Source: Hedera helix (lineage: Eukaryota > Streptophyta > Magnoliopsida > Apiales > Araliaceae). Taken from it: DNA of 64,000 nt. A program made the position numbers and the translations under genes. The stretch spans positions 56,397,792 through 56,461,791 of the forward strand of contig OX359267.1 of the NCBI GenBank assembly GCA_947179155.2. The letters run 5' to 3'. Positions 35,870-47,907 of this stretch are shown here, in pieces. Numbering within the stretch: the first letter of the stretch is position 1; each line of letters begins with the position of its first letter. Under the pieces are notes generated by a model, which saw only the letters and a program-made list of their open reading frames with translations, was not told where the DNA came from and did not search any database.

Positions 35870-38580
35870 CACACTTCTCAGTCACGTTGTCGGCTATATA
35901 TGTGGGAGGATTGGATCAGACCATGGAATGGAATTTAATTTTATATATAAATCAATGGAATTCCCCTTCCAATCTTTTCTTTATTTCTGTTCCACACTCC
36001 TTGGCCTTTTATTGTTAATATCAAAAAATCAGACTAATAAAATTGAACCTCAAATCTCATATCCATTTATTGTACTATTATTTTTCACTGTGTACCCATT
36101 TATATTAGGCGACGCTTGAAATCCGAAAGTTCGAATTGAATCGACCCGATAAAGCTTGAAAAAATCCGATTGAGTATGGGTTGGAGGATTTAAAAGAGAC
36201 CAACTCCTCCTAGGATAAAATATTGATCATGAATCTGGACCGACCGAAAGAATGCCATATTAAGGGATAAATTATGTACTGTATCAGGAATAAATGAATA
36301 ATTTATTTTTGTCTCTCACATAACTCTATCACTTGTGGATTTTATTATTTTATAAGTGACAGAAATAAACTCTTCATTTGCTCCTAAAATATTAGATAAG
36401 ATTTGTTGTTAGAACCGCTCTGGTCTAGCACCCATTTTCAATCTTTTGGACATGAAACTAAGTAACATTGTTACTACTTCATCCTCTAGATTGCCTTTAT
36501 CTCTGGAATCACTTTTTAGGAAACCCAGACCCATTCGAAATCTTGATTTTTTAACTTGGGGAGAAATACCCGCACAATTATCATTATTTATTTATTTATT
36601 TTTATTTTTTATTAGTTTAAGCAAAATTTTAATATTCTTGTTTTTGACAAAAATGAATTTTAAGATCTAGTACACTCAAAATTTTATAAGTAATTATTTT
36701 AACATTAAATTATAAGGAGTTTGATAATTATCTTGTTTCAGCTGCAATATCTCGTGATATACTTAATTGTCTGAGCTAGTATAATAATTTTAAATTCTTA
36801 TTTTTCTTTTGTAGTTAGGAGAGTATATAGAACTATTTTGATACATTTGGAGGTTTACATTTGTCACAAGGACTATATTCGAGTACTAGATAGAGCACTC
36901 GATGAAGATGAATCGAGTGATCCCGATGTAAAAAATATATGAAAAGAATTATAAAGTCATAAATATTATACCGACCACATAACAATATCAAAAATTTAAT
37001 AACACGTTTATTAGTAATTACTTTTCAGATTCCATTCCTTGTAATTTTAATTTATTTGTATTATATATAAACTTATTTATGTAATTATTTTTTAAAAGTT
37101 TATTTGTATTACAATTTACACATTTCTTTGTATTTTAATCAATCAATTCATACATTTCTTTGTATTACAATTTTGAACTTTTCTTCAATTTATACAATAT
37201 GATTTTTTAAGCTCTAAATAACGTGATTATTTGAACTTTACTTTAATGTTAATTTTATATATTTTGAAATAAAATAAGAGTATAAATTTATTAAAAATAA
37301 TAAAAAGTGGAGGAAACAAGAAAAGAAAGGGCCAAGGACCGAAATTCTGGCCCCAAGTCTGCGGACTAGGCCTACAAGCCTGTTGGTCCATGTTTTACTT
37401 GGTCAACCAAGACCTATCGAGGCCCAGCCCGAGTTTTGTGCATAACTAAGTCATAACTTATATCTTTTAAACACGCGGATCGAACTCGAGTTATGAAACG
37501 ACCGACTTATAGTAGATCGATGGATGATTGGTAAAGACAATTTGAGTTGACAGATACATTAGAGTGTTATGTCACAAAAGAGTTGAAATTAAAAATTTGT
37601 ATGGGGCGGTTACATCTTGACCATTCATAATGAAGAACTCGGATTTGGAGAACTCTAAAATATGAACTTCCTTAGAAATTTTAGAGGAATCCAATTAAAA
37701 AAATTTAATTGTGAGGGCGAGTTTATATTATATATAAAAAAATATTTTCAGTCAAAAGATAAAAGAAATTGTTTTTACTTACAGAGAGAGATTTTAAATA
37801 AATCTTGCCAATAATGTTTTTAATAGGGTTGATTTTTAAATAAAAAAAACCAGACATATATGATGAATTATTAAAAAAAATTTATCTATGACAATCAATT
37901 GTTATGTAATTTTGGTCAGCTGTTTTTAATAGGGTTGATTTTTAAATTATACGAGCGATAGAGATTTGTCACTAGAAAAATAAATGACAAGATCAAATTT
38001 ATAATAAAAATATTTATTACATTAATTGTCAAAATAATATCTCAATAATTAATTATCATAGATAAACATTTATTATTAAAAATTAATTAATTTATTTGAG
38101 AGGTTATAGTTAAAAGTATACAAGTCTAACTAAAGGGTCTTGGCCCACTTGAAAGTCAAAACGGAGGGATTTCAAATTTTGGTAATGACTAAAGTAGACT
38201 ATATGTTTAAATTATATTTTAAGCTAGAAAAAAAATAAAATAAAAATAAAGCGGATAAGTTCGCCACCTCTAATTCTGAAATCTGGACTAGTTAACGTAA
38301 TAATGAATGCTGCCTAGCTTACCTATTGGATCGGCTAAGCAGACAAAGAGACACTAATAATGCGTGGACCACGCAACTACATCTCAGCCGTCAATAGTCA
38401 GCCCAGAACATAAGATCTCACCATCAAGGTACAGATTAATAGTACCACGGGAACCCCTGGAGTGTACTTCATACTAATAATAATACTCCACCCCCGTGGC
38501 CCCGTCTCATCATGGAAAAAGAGAAAAAGTATAATAAGGTAGTATAGGTTTGTTTTGAGCTTCATCATTTGGGCTAGTTG
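35870..38580. other. Intergenic between the DDA1-SAP and SnRK1 gamma genes
   Basis: Promoter of the minus-strand gene at the left and of the plus-strand gene at the right. The middle is AT-rich without any recognisable gene or bounded element. ORFs here are short and have no conserved motif. Confidence 0.5.
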
Positions 38581-38584
38581 CAGA

Positions 38585-38585
38585 G

Positions 38586-38632
<47 letters not shown>
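38585..38632. repeat. (TA)n(GA)n microsatellite directly before the SnRK1 gamma start codon
   Basis: Ten TA units (38585-38604) and fourteen GA units (38605-38632) end one base before the ATG at 38634, so the GA run is probably the 3' end of the 5' UTR and length variants would change the leader. Confidence 0.9.
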
Positions 38633-38633
<1 letters not shown>

Positions 38634-38636
<3 letters not shown>

Positions 38637-41600
38637 GAAGAGAGAGAAAGTAGTCCAAAGAGTGGGATGTCAAGCCCAGAAGCAAAATTGGGGATGAGAG
38701 TGGAAGATTTGTGGGATGTGCAAGAGCCTCAGCTCAGCCCTACTGATAAACTAAATGCCTGCTTTGAGAGCATCCCTGTTTCTTCCTTCCCTCCTGCTCC
38801 TCCTTCTCAAGGTACGTACTACTCCTATTATATATATATATATGTGTGTGTGTGTTACTCATGGATAGGTGTTGCATATATGTACTTCTGTTCTCATTAT
38901 TTTTTTCCCCTTTTATTGTGATTGTTGATATATTACATAAATTTCTCTGGATAATTGTTAATGATCTAATCCTTTAATTGAATGTCTTTATTTATTTATT
39001 TATATGAACAGTATCCCTGGACTCTGATCTGTTGCAAATTATGGTGGGGTGCTAGAGAGGGATGTGTGATATTGAATTGAACAAATCCCATTGTCTTCCT
39101 TGTATCCTGTACCTTTTGTGCTGTTGAATAGGAAAATGTTTTCCAATTGATCATATATGTGAATGCAGATAAGAGGATTGAGAAAAATCCAAAAAATTTT
39201 GTGTCAAGACTAGAGATCACCGCAATAATTTACTTACTCATGGTGGGAATTTTGGTAAAGAAGAAAGGAATTTGACCCAGAATATCAACTTATTGGTTTT
39301 TGAGGCATAAATAATTTGGAGTTATTTTAAATGAAAGGTTGGCAAGTAAACAGAAATAATTTGGCAATTTGGGATCAATACTAGATAGGATTGAAGAGGG
39401 ATATCTTGATTTAAATGAGAGTAGAACATAAATGTGTTTTGCACACCTAAATGCCTTCTGAAGGTGTTAACATGCTCTTGCTCAAGTATGTTAGTATGTA
39501 TACATTAATTTGCAGCACCTACATGGCACTGCTAGATTCAACACATGATTACTTAGAGCTCCTTGATATTACTATGTCGTCTTCTTACCTAATTATTCCA
39601 AAATCGTTCTGCATACTACTCCCAGTAATTGAGATCAATTCGGATACCAGTGTGGCTGAAGCTGTCCAGTTAATGGCCCAACATAAAATTCTCAGTGTTC
39701 CTGTTGTGGATGTTGATGCACCAGAAGACGCTACTTGGATCGACAGATACATTGGAATTATTGAGTTTGCAGGAATTGTTGTATGGATTCTGCATCAGGT
39801 TTGTAAACCAAGACTTTTTTATTGAAAATAGAAGAAAATAGACTATTTCATGGGAGGAAAAAAGGGAGAAGATACTTTTTTCTCAGTTCCAACTTAGGCA
39901 AAAGATTTTCATTATATATGTATGTTTTTCTTTCTCAGAAAGGTACAGCTTTTACTGGTGTTGATTGCAAACATATTGAATCTGTAGGACTGCTAATTTA
40001 AACCAATACATGAATGACGAAGTGAGGGAAAGTGAAAGCAAGAGTTTTAACACATTCTATATGTAGAATCACATGCCTACATGCATATGATGCGGAAATA
40101 AAAATAAAACCTATTAAAACTAACTCGGTTTAGCATATGCAAATTTACCCCATATAGATTGTTGCTAAATCACACGCGTTCTTTCCATACTAGTCACAAA
40201 CATCACGAACAAATTTTGATTCAACGATTGGACCATGTTACGATCATGTTAACAATGATCATGGCCACAATTTCCACCGTCTTAATCGGCTTCCATGGAA
40301 ACATTACTAACATAGCATCATGTCCCATATTCTGTCTCAATCTCCAAGTGAGAGAGCTCCAATATGGTGTGTATTTTCCATTCTCTTCCACCTTCTTTAC
40401 ATTGTCCATCTATATAAATAATGTAACATATAAAATGTAACTAATATAACTCCCATCTACTAATGAGATATTATGCAGTTGTAACTCACATATTAACTGG
40501 AAAATTAAATGAAGGTAAGGTTTACACTTTGGTTAACCTGGGTCACCTCTACATAGGCTCTCCATGGGTTGATCTGACCTATGTTCTAACATTATATTTT
40601 TCCGATTTGAGAGCATATGTTCCTTTGTATCAACGTACAAGCATACGTACTCTTTGATAGAAGGCGTGCACCTTCTTTTCCTTTTCTTTAGCAATACCTA
40701 ATGACTAGTGAGAGGGTAACCTTGAACAAATTTACTAGTGAGCGGAAACCTTAAATATTATTTATTTAGGAGATACATATAACCTAATTAACGAAGAAAT
40801 TTTCCATATATGAAATAATTATCAGGATTTCCATTTGCTTGATTCACTCCGGGCACTGCTGATGGGATGCATTTAGGTTATGTGAGCACGCGCCCTTGCG
40901 CGGGGATGGGGGTCAACTTCAATCGTTACATTAAACCTTTTCACTATGTCAAGTAGTCAATATACATGAGTTTGCATTTTTAACTTTTGCAGTCAGAAAA
41001 GAAAGAAGAATCTGTAGGCTCGGAATTTGATGCCAATGGATCCAAGGAAGCCGTGGGCCCTGCTGCTCCTCCAACAGCAGCTATTGGAATGGGTTCTCCA
41101 AGATATAGAAGCTCAAACCCTTTTTCTGTTGCCTCAACCTTTGGAAACTTTTTTGAGTCGCTGACTTCCTCCGAATTTTATAAGAATACAAAGGTTTGTT
41201 TAAAACTTACGAAAATCTTCTTCTACATCAAACAGTCTACTTTACTAACCCATGACTACACAGGTTCGAGACATCTCCGGCTCATTTCGGTCGGCTCCAT
41301 TTCTCGCTTTGCAGTCATCGAATTCCTTTCTGACCATGCTTTTGCTGCTATCAAAATACAGAATGAAGAGTGTCCCTGTGGTTGATCTTGGGGAAGGAAA
41401 AATTGAAAACATCATTACCCAATCTGCTGTTATTCACGTGTTAGCGGAATGTGCGGGTCTTCATTGGTTTGAAAGCTGGGGTTCCAAGAAACTATCTGAA
41501 CTCGGTCTTCCCCTGATGAAGACCAGTCATGTCATAAAGGTATTTTGACTGTTTTATTTTGTGTGATCCTTCATAAGGATTCATCTTTCAAATAATCATT

Positions 41601-44502
41601 GTAGCAATCTATGATGCGCTCATCTTCTATATATTGCCCTATCAATCATGGATGAATATTAATCTAGAACTAACAATTGCTTCTTCTACTCCATCCGTCC
41701 AGGATAAAAGCCTTTATTGCTATTTTAGATAGTTCCAAGTTAAATGTCTACTTACCTTAAATAATCTATTTTTTTTACAATAATTTGTCTATAATATCCT
41801 TAATATTAATTGTCATAATTATATTCTTTATGCATATTTATGAAATATCACTAGTAATGTGCAGAAAACTATGTAATTAAATGAGAATTTAAATATGAAC
41901 AATTTTGTTATCTTATCATATTTCTTAATATGCGCAAAAAGTCAACAAGGACTTTTATCCTGAGACGGAGAGAGTACTATTTATTTTATGGAGTTGTTTT
42001 TGGAGGAGGTTTTAGGCAGTCTGGGATATCCATTGTCCAATGATAATATTGACGCCTTGTAGTTTCATGTTTAGATATGTCTTTGCTCGCATATATTAAT
42101 TCTGCCCATTTGCATCCATGTATTTTATTAAGCCCTAGAAAAAGCTCTTATTCATCAATAGTCTGTTTTTGCTTCTGAGTCTATTGTTTATTATATTACC
42201 AATTATTAATTTACTCTTAAATATTGTCTCACTTTGATAGCTCTGAGTGCACGGTTGAATTCAGTTGCAATAAAAATTTAATTGGAACTCTCCATATTGT
42301 GAATTCTCTAGTTTAATGAAGGGTAGTAATTGCACATGTGCTGGTTTATATCAAGTTAAAGCTCTCACGAGGATGAAACTTGTAAGGAAGTCTGAAATAT
42401 GTTTCCAGGGTGAAAAGAGAGATGATCGATTATCATGTGATGATGTGTTCTTACGAAGAGCTAGATGTTGGAAGAAAATTGTGATGATTACCTCAAGCAC
42501 TTGGTCCCTAATGTCTTTCTGAGTTCAAGTTTTTGTGGTATTTCATTGCCTGAAAACTTTTACCATTATATTGTTTGCATCCGAGAACTTGATTTGAACA
42601 TTGAGGCAATGGCCAGAATGGGGATCTTGTATCATACTCAATTGGCCTTCCTCTCTTTGTACTCGCACATGGTTATCTTATTTGACATGTTTAGTTTCCT
42701 ATTCTCAAAACTTTGTCTTTATGGCATCAAAAATCATAGAATGTTTTAAAGAGAAAAGAGGGTTAATAGATCAGTACGGTATACTAGAAAGTTTGGTGCC
42801 GCAGACACGAGCTTATTGGTTGGTCACATGGCTCGTAATCCAAGCCAAACTATGCTTGGAACTTGACATGATTGGCGACATTATTTTCCAAGTAAAGGCT
42901 TGCACATTAGTTTGCAGTTACCCGATTTCCTTTTAATCATTTCCTTTTGTTTCTAAGGTGAGTGAGGATGAACCAGTGCTGCAGGCATTTAAACTGATGA
43001 GGCAAAAGGGAGTTGGTGGGGTACCAGTGGTCGAAAGTGGTGGAAGGAAGGCAGTTGGTAATATTAGCATCGGAGACATTCAGTTCCTTCTACTTGCACC
43101 TGCGATCTATAAGGATCACAGGTTTGTTACTATACCTTTCAGCATTTGCTCTAAAATAAATCCTAGAACTTTTCATATATGTGGTTATTAATTCATACAC
43201 CTGCTCTTACCCTTGACACATCAGTAAGTGCACAATTTAGGTATATATAGCATTTCTTCAAATATTTGAGTTAAAATGCCAACAGGACTAGAATTTGTGG
43301 ATCCCACCATAGATGTCATGATAACATTGTCTCAGGTTTGGCCACCAGTGTTTTGCTCACAGCTTCAATATTCCTCTTTCAATTTCCTGAATCTATCCAG
43401 ATCATGGACATAATAACCAGTTTCAACTACCAAATCCAGAACGGGAAGCAGACATAAGCAACTATACAAATGTTGCGCACAATCCTTTACGTACTACTGG
43501 GGATATTAATGTTAATATGGTCAAAATGACCCAATTTTAGTATTATTTCCATTATATGAGGTGTCAAAGGCTGAGGATCAAGTGAATCAGTACATCTAGG
43601 ATCTCTATTTGGCTTAAAGCATATTGCTTTCCTATTTTAGTTGTAAGTTTAGAGGGGAGAAAAAATATAGTGGAAGGAAAAAAGAGAACCGAGAAGATAA
43701 TAAAGTTGTAGTTGAGCCATTATGCTTACATTCGCCAAAAAGTGAACAGACTACATTCCCTTATTATTTTCTTGTGTACCTTTATTTTAGGATTAAATAC
43801 AACCATATTAATAATAATTTTTTTTGTGAGAACTGATTTGATGGAGTGATTGATGCAACCAATCCTATGAATTCTTGGCCTATATATGAGAAGGAAAAAA
43901 ATTGAGAAGAAGAGAGACGATTTGTTGATGACGATAATAGTAACAATAAAAAACATTGAAATGAATCAACACCCCTATATGAAGAATCCTGTCTGTTCAT
44001 AAATAGGTGGTTTAATCTCTCGGAGATCTAGATTGCACACCATTCAATAGCCTTGTGAATCTCTGTTCAATTGTAGCCTCTTGTATTGTCCTTACAAAAT
44101 GAATCTTTTGAAAATTCCCACGAATCAACTCTCATTGATAGTTTGTATCAGTGATCTCCACTACAGATGACATCTCAAGGCACATATTTTCTCATGTATT
44201 GCAGATCTATCACAGCTAAGAACTTCCTCACAGCAGTTAGAAGCTATCTTGAAGGGAACCAACAGGAATCACCATTGTTGAGTGGAATGGTTACATGCAG
44301 AAGAGATGATACACTTCAAGAAGTCATTATGAAGCTTGATTCCATGAAGATCCATCGGATTTATGTTGTGGATGATGTGGGAAATCTAGAAAGCGTGATC
44401 ACACTAAGAGATATTATCTCAAAGCTGGTACATGAACCTCATGGTTACTTTGGGGACTTCTTTGATGGTGTTTTACCGCTGCCAGCTAACAGCAGGGTCT
44501 GA
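38634..44502 (+). CDS. KING1: SnRK1 regulatory subunit gamma, KING1 type (CBS-domain protein)
   Basis: Exons: 38634-38811, 39626-39798, 40993-41193, 41264-41539, 42958-43121 and 44205-44502, giving 429 residues, close to the Arabidopsis KING1 length. Four CBS units are visible: about 63-115 (SDTSVAEAVQLMAQHKILSV), about 195-250 (RMKSVPVVDLGEGKIENIIT), about 279-325 (DEPVLQAFKLMRQKGVGGVP) and about 365-407 (DDTLQEVIMKLDSMKIHRIY). Between the first two is a serine/alanine-rich loop with SPRYRSSNPFSVASTFGNFF. There is no N-terminal glycogen-binding module, which separates it from the plant beta-gamma (SNF4) subunit. CBS pairs bind adenine nucleotides in AMPK/SNF1 gamma subunits; plant KING1 interacts with the SnRK1 kinase, a sensor of carbon and energy state. 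The start follows a GA repeat. Introns 1-2 and 4-5 are long (0.8-1.4 kb). Confidence 0.94.
40005..40860. other. Intron 2 of the SnRK1 gamma gene: possible inserted LTR-like sequence
   Basis: This part of the intron is less AT-biased than its surroundings and includes gatgcggaaataaaaataaa, gggttgatctgacctatgtt and atgactagtgagagggtaac, the kind of text found in copia-type LTRs. No paired ends, target duplication or coding motif were found. Confidence 0.2.
41689..41974. mobile_element. Stowaway-like MITE, 286 bp, in intron 4 of the SnRK1 gamma gene
   Basis: The left end ctccatccgtccaggataaa and the right end (reverse complement ctctctccgtctcaggataa) are matching inverted repeats, and both run on into aaagcc/aagtcc. 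TA at 41687-41688 and 41975-41976 is the target duplication. Confidence 0.8.
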
Positions 44503-44768
44503 AAGTATGCAAAACTTGTTACGATGTAGTTGTTCTATATCCAACTGATGGGATTTCAGTTTTTATTTGATCTTGTTTTTTGTTGTATGATCCGAGTGTG
44601 TGACTGGATTTGATGCAATTAGGGCGAGCTACTTGTAACCATCGACATAGTCTCAATTGAACCCCATGAACTCTCCATCGGCATCTGTTATGAGGAATAA
44701 AATGTAAATAAGTGGAAAAGATTTTTCTGACATTTAGTCTCTTTTTTTATTTTATATATTTATCAGCC

Positions 44769-44805
<37 letters not shown>

Positions 44806-47131
44806 AAAACATATGATTTTGAATTTATTTGGAATGGGAGAAGTTGATAATACTGACTTTTTTAGGAAACAATGTAAATCAGTTCCTATTTAATATCTTC
44901 AACTCAAATTAAATAACAAAAGTGACACTTCTAAACTACAATTAGGCTTATCACTTTTCAATAAGAGCACTTTTGGAGCATCGATGGACCATGTCACTTG
45001 TTTGATTTTTCGCAAGAGGATACCCATGCATTTTGGGTCAAGAAAAGAGGAAAATTAGACTTAATTCTCTTTGGGCGTAAAAAAAAAAAAGAAAAAGAAA
45101 GAAACGACAGTTGCAAAACGCGGGAAGTGAGACATTACTCTGGATGGAGAGATTACTGTTGCTGCTAACATCTAACTAATATCTATCCGATTGTTGATTA
45201 CTCGAGGTTTAGTAAAATATGTTGTTCCATTCGACTGATTTGGAAGTATCCAAGTCAGTTGAAGAGAACTCAAGTGAAGAAAGATTGTAAGACTGGAGTA
45301 GACACTATGGAGGACGGTAAGATCAAGATACTACAATTCTCCAACAGCCCAATCTGCACAGATATAAACTATAAACAGAATAATAGCATGAAAGTCGTAT
45401 AAACTTCTGTGCATTTATCATAAAAAGTTGGATCCTCTGCAAGTTTTTAATAAACCGACCACTCAAACAGTACAATTTTGGATGATAATTAGCTAGTCAC
45501 AAGAACCAAAAGCACTAAGTCATCGCCACTGTTATTGAGCCAACTTTCTCTAAGAAGTTTGAAAACGTTTTTTGTGCCGTCTTCTGGTAGCACTGTCCAC
45601 TCGCTCTATTCAGGATGGCTCCATTCTATTCCTGTAACATAATTTAATCGTAACTAGTTAAAGTATATCACTTGGTTCACTTTCCACAATGAAGAAAATG
45701 AACTCTTGGCAAGATTCAACTTCGTTTTTCCAAGCCAGTTTAACTCGTGCATTGTTGAGGAGAGTACCACTCCAACTAGCTGTTTGTGTTCTTTGTTTCA
45801 AAAGATAAAACGCTTGGTAGTAAGGACACATGAAAGGCAAATATATACTACATGTCTGCAAGCAACAAGCTGTGGTGAGAGGAAAGATATCCCTAACCTT
45901 AAGATGTAATCTAGTTGGCAAGCTGTAAGCAGGTCCACTAGGCAAAGTTCTAATACGTTAAATTAAACTTCGCAAGAGAAATCCTATAGAATTTCTTGCG
46001 GTCTAATACAATCAACATACCATACATTTTTCGACCCTGTAAACTATGTTAGAATGGCTGCCACTAATGCCTTTAATGTAAATCAAGTTTATAGTGGAGC
46101 ACGAATGTGTAAACTACAAGTTATAACTCATGACCATATCATTTCATAACTTCACCTCGTCTTATCCTCAACTATTGTGATATAAAAATCGTGAAGAATG
46201 CATTGCTAAATGAATCTTCCAACACCAAATTAGATTGTCTGCTACCATCTTCTCTGTTTTTGGTTAATTATAAGATTTTAAACAGGTACATTCTCAACAG
46301 CCATTTAAATATTCTGGAAACCAATTTGCACATGTTTTAACTTCAAGAATGTATCAAGGAACTGTATCATTGGGAACCCAGAAAAGGTATTAATGGAGGA
46401 TATTCCAACAAGGGTTAGAAGAATAAAGCACCAAAGAGGGAAATTTTTGCACAGTAAAGTTAATCACTGCATGAAGGGCCCAACTGTGAAACAATGGACA
46501 GTTGGGCCAGTCAGTCTTAGCAAATATGAAGGAAACAGAACATGATCAACCAATAATATTCTGTTGAGGGCAGATGAGTAGAAAGTGACTCCTTTTTTTT
46601 TTTCCATTTTTTTTGTAAATAGCAACAAGTCTAAAAGAAAACTTCTTCAAAGGCGGGGCATGAAGGGACTGAATTTGAACAGATGAGAAGCCGGCCCCAA
46701 CTTAAAAGATAGTTAAACACATGTAAGCAGGTTGTTCCCACTTCAAAGAAGTATTCTTAAAAAGCCTGCCTAATGAAGGAAGTTAAGGATTTGATATCAT
46801 GGAAAAGTACATGGCAGGAAAAACCATCCTTCATACCTAACCCTAAGAAAAAGTTATTCCTACTACTAAGGTAATCCAAATAAAAGCCAATGTTGTTCAT
46901 ATCTTTAGCACATTGCATCACTTAGTAACATATCAACTGATGTCCCGCTAGGAAAAGGAGTCTGGCTGCACCACTAAAATGTTGAGATCCTCTCACTAAT
47001 ACATCTGTCATCCTAAATGCACAATATTCAACTAGAAGGATATTATACAAGAACCAGAATAACCAACAAATTTCTACCAAAAAAGAACGAGGAAGGATAC
47101 AAAATGTCAAAGGTGTCAATTTCTTTCGGAA
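44503..47131. other. Intergenic between the SnRK1 gamma gene and EXO70
   Basis: It starts with the 3' UTR of the gamma subunit, followed by an (ATT)n microsatellite at 44769-44802. No gene, RNA gene or bounded transposon was recognised in the remaining 2.3 kb. Confidence 0.5.
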
Positions 47132-47139
47132 CATGATAG

Positions 47140-47519
47140 CAATGTTTGTAAACCAGGACTGGTCATCGAATCGGAAAAAGTACCGGGTGGATGAGTTATT
47201 GGTCTAATCGAACTGGTGACATCATAAATACATAAAAAAAAATATTATTAATAATTAATAAATTTGTAAAACATCTAATTTTTATAAGCTTAAATATAGT
47301 GAAATAATGCTATAATATTGGTAAAAAATCTAATTTAAAAAAAAAATATTTTTGTAAAAAAAAAAAAAAACTTTAAAACCGGGACAAACTAACCGGGTTT
47401 ACCGGTAGTCAACCGGATATTGACCAGGTCGATGAAAACCGGTTTTTTGGGCTAAACCGGACCGTAGTGCTAATCGGTTCCAGTTGGACCGCCGGTCCGG
47501 TCCAGGTTTACAAACATTG
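47140..47519. mobile_element. hAT-like MITE, 380 bp, with perfect 8-bp target duplication
   Basis: The ends are CAATGTTTGTAAACC and its exact reverse complement GGTTTACAAACATTG. Both are flanked by CATGATAG (47132-47139 and 47520-47527), an 8-bp duplication as made by hAT transposases. The interior is rich in CCGG/accggt blocks and has no ORF. It lies about 390 bp past the EXO70 stop. Confidence 0.9.
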
Positions 47520-47907
47520 CATGATAGTTTCATAAGAATTTAGTCCTCTACCCCTCTCTCATAAAAATACCACAGAATTGAGCAGTGAACATAGGAACAT
47601 GCCAGCCCAACAATTAGTTTATCAAGTAGCCCCTCAAATGGGATCAAATCATCACCAAAATGTCAGTATATCTCTTATGCAATTCATGACAAAAAAATAT
47701 ACGAACCATGATAAGTTTCACACAGAAGATCTATGCTACATGTACAATTTACTACAATATATAGATGAGGGTATGGCTATTTTCACAAAAACCTGTGATT
47801 ACAAACAACAAAGTAAGCAGCACCTCGCTAAGATGGATTTAGGAGGTCAGCATTTCCGTCTAGTCCTTGATGAGAGCAGGAGGCATACCAGTTAGAGCCT
47901 CCATAAC

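Noticed and set aside
40159..40657. Two plus-strand frames inside SnRK1 gamma intron 2
   Set aside because: They lie within an intron, lack recognisable domains and do not join in frame with neighbouring exons.
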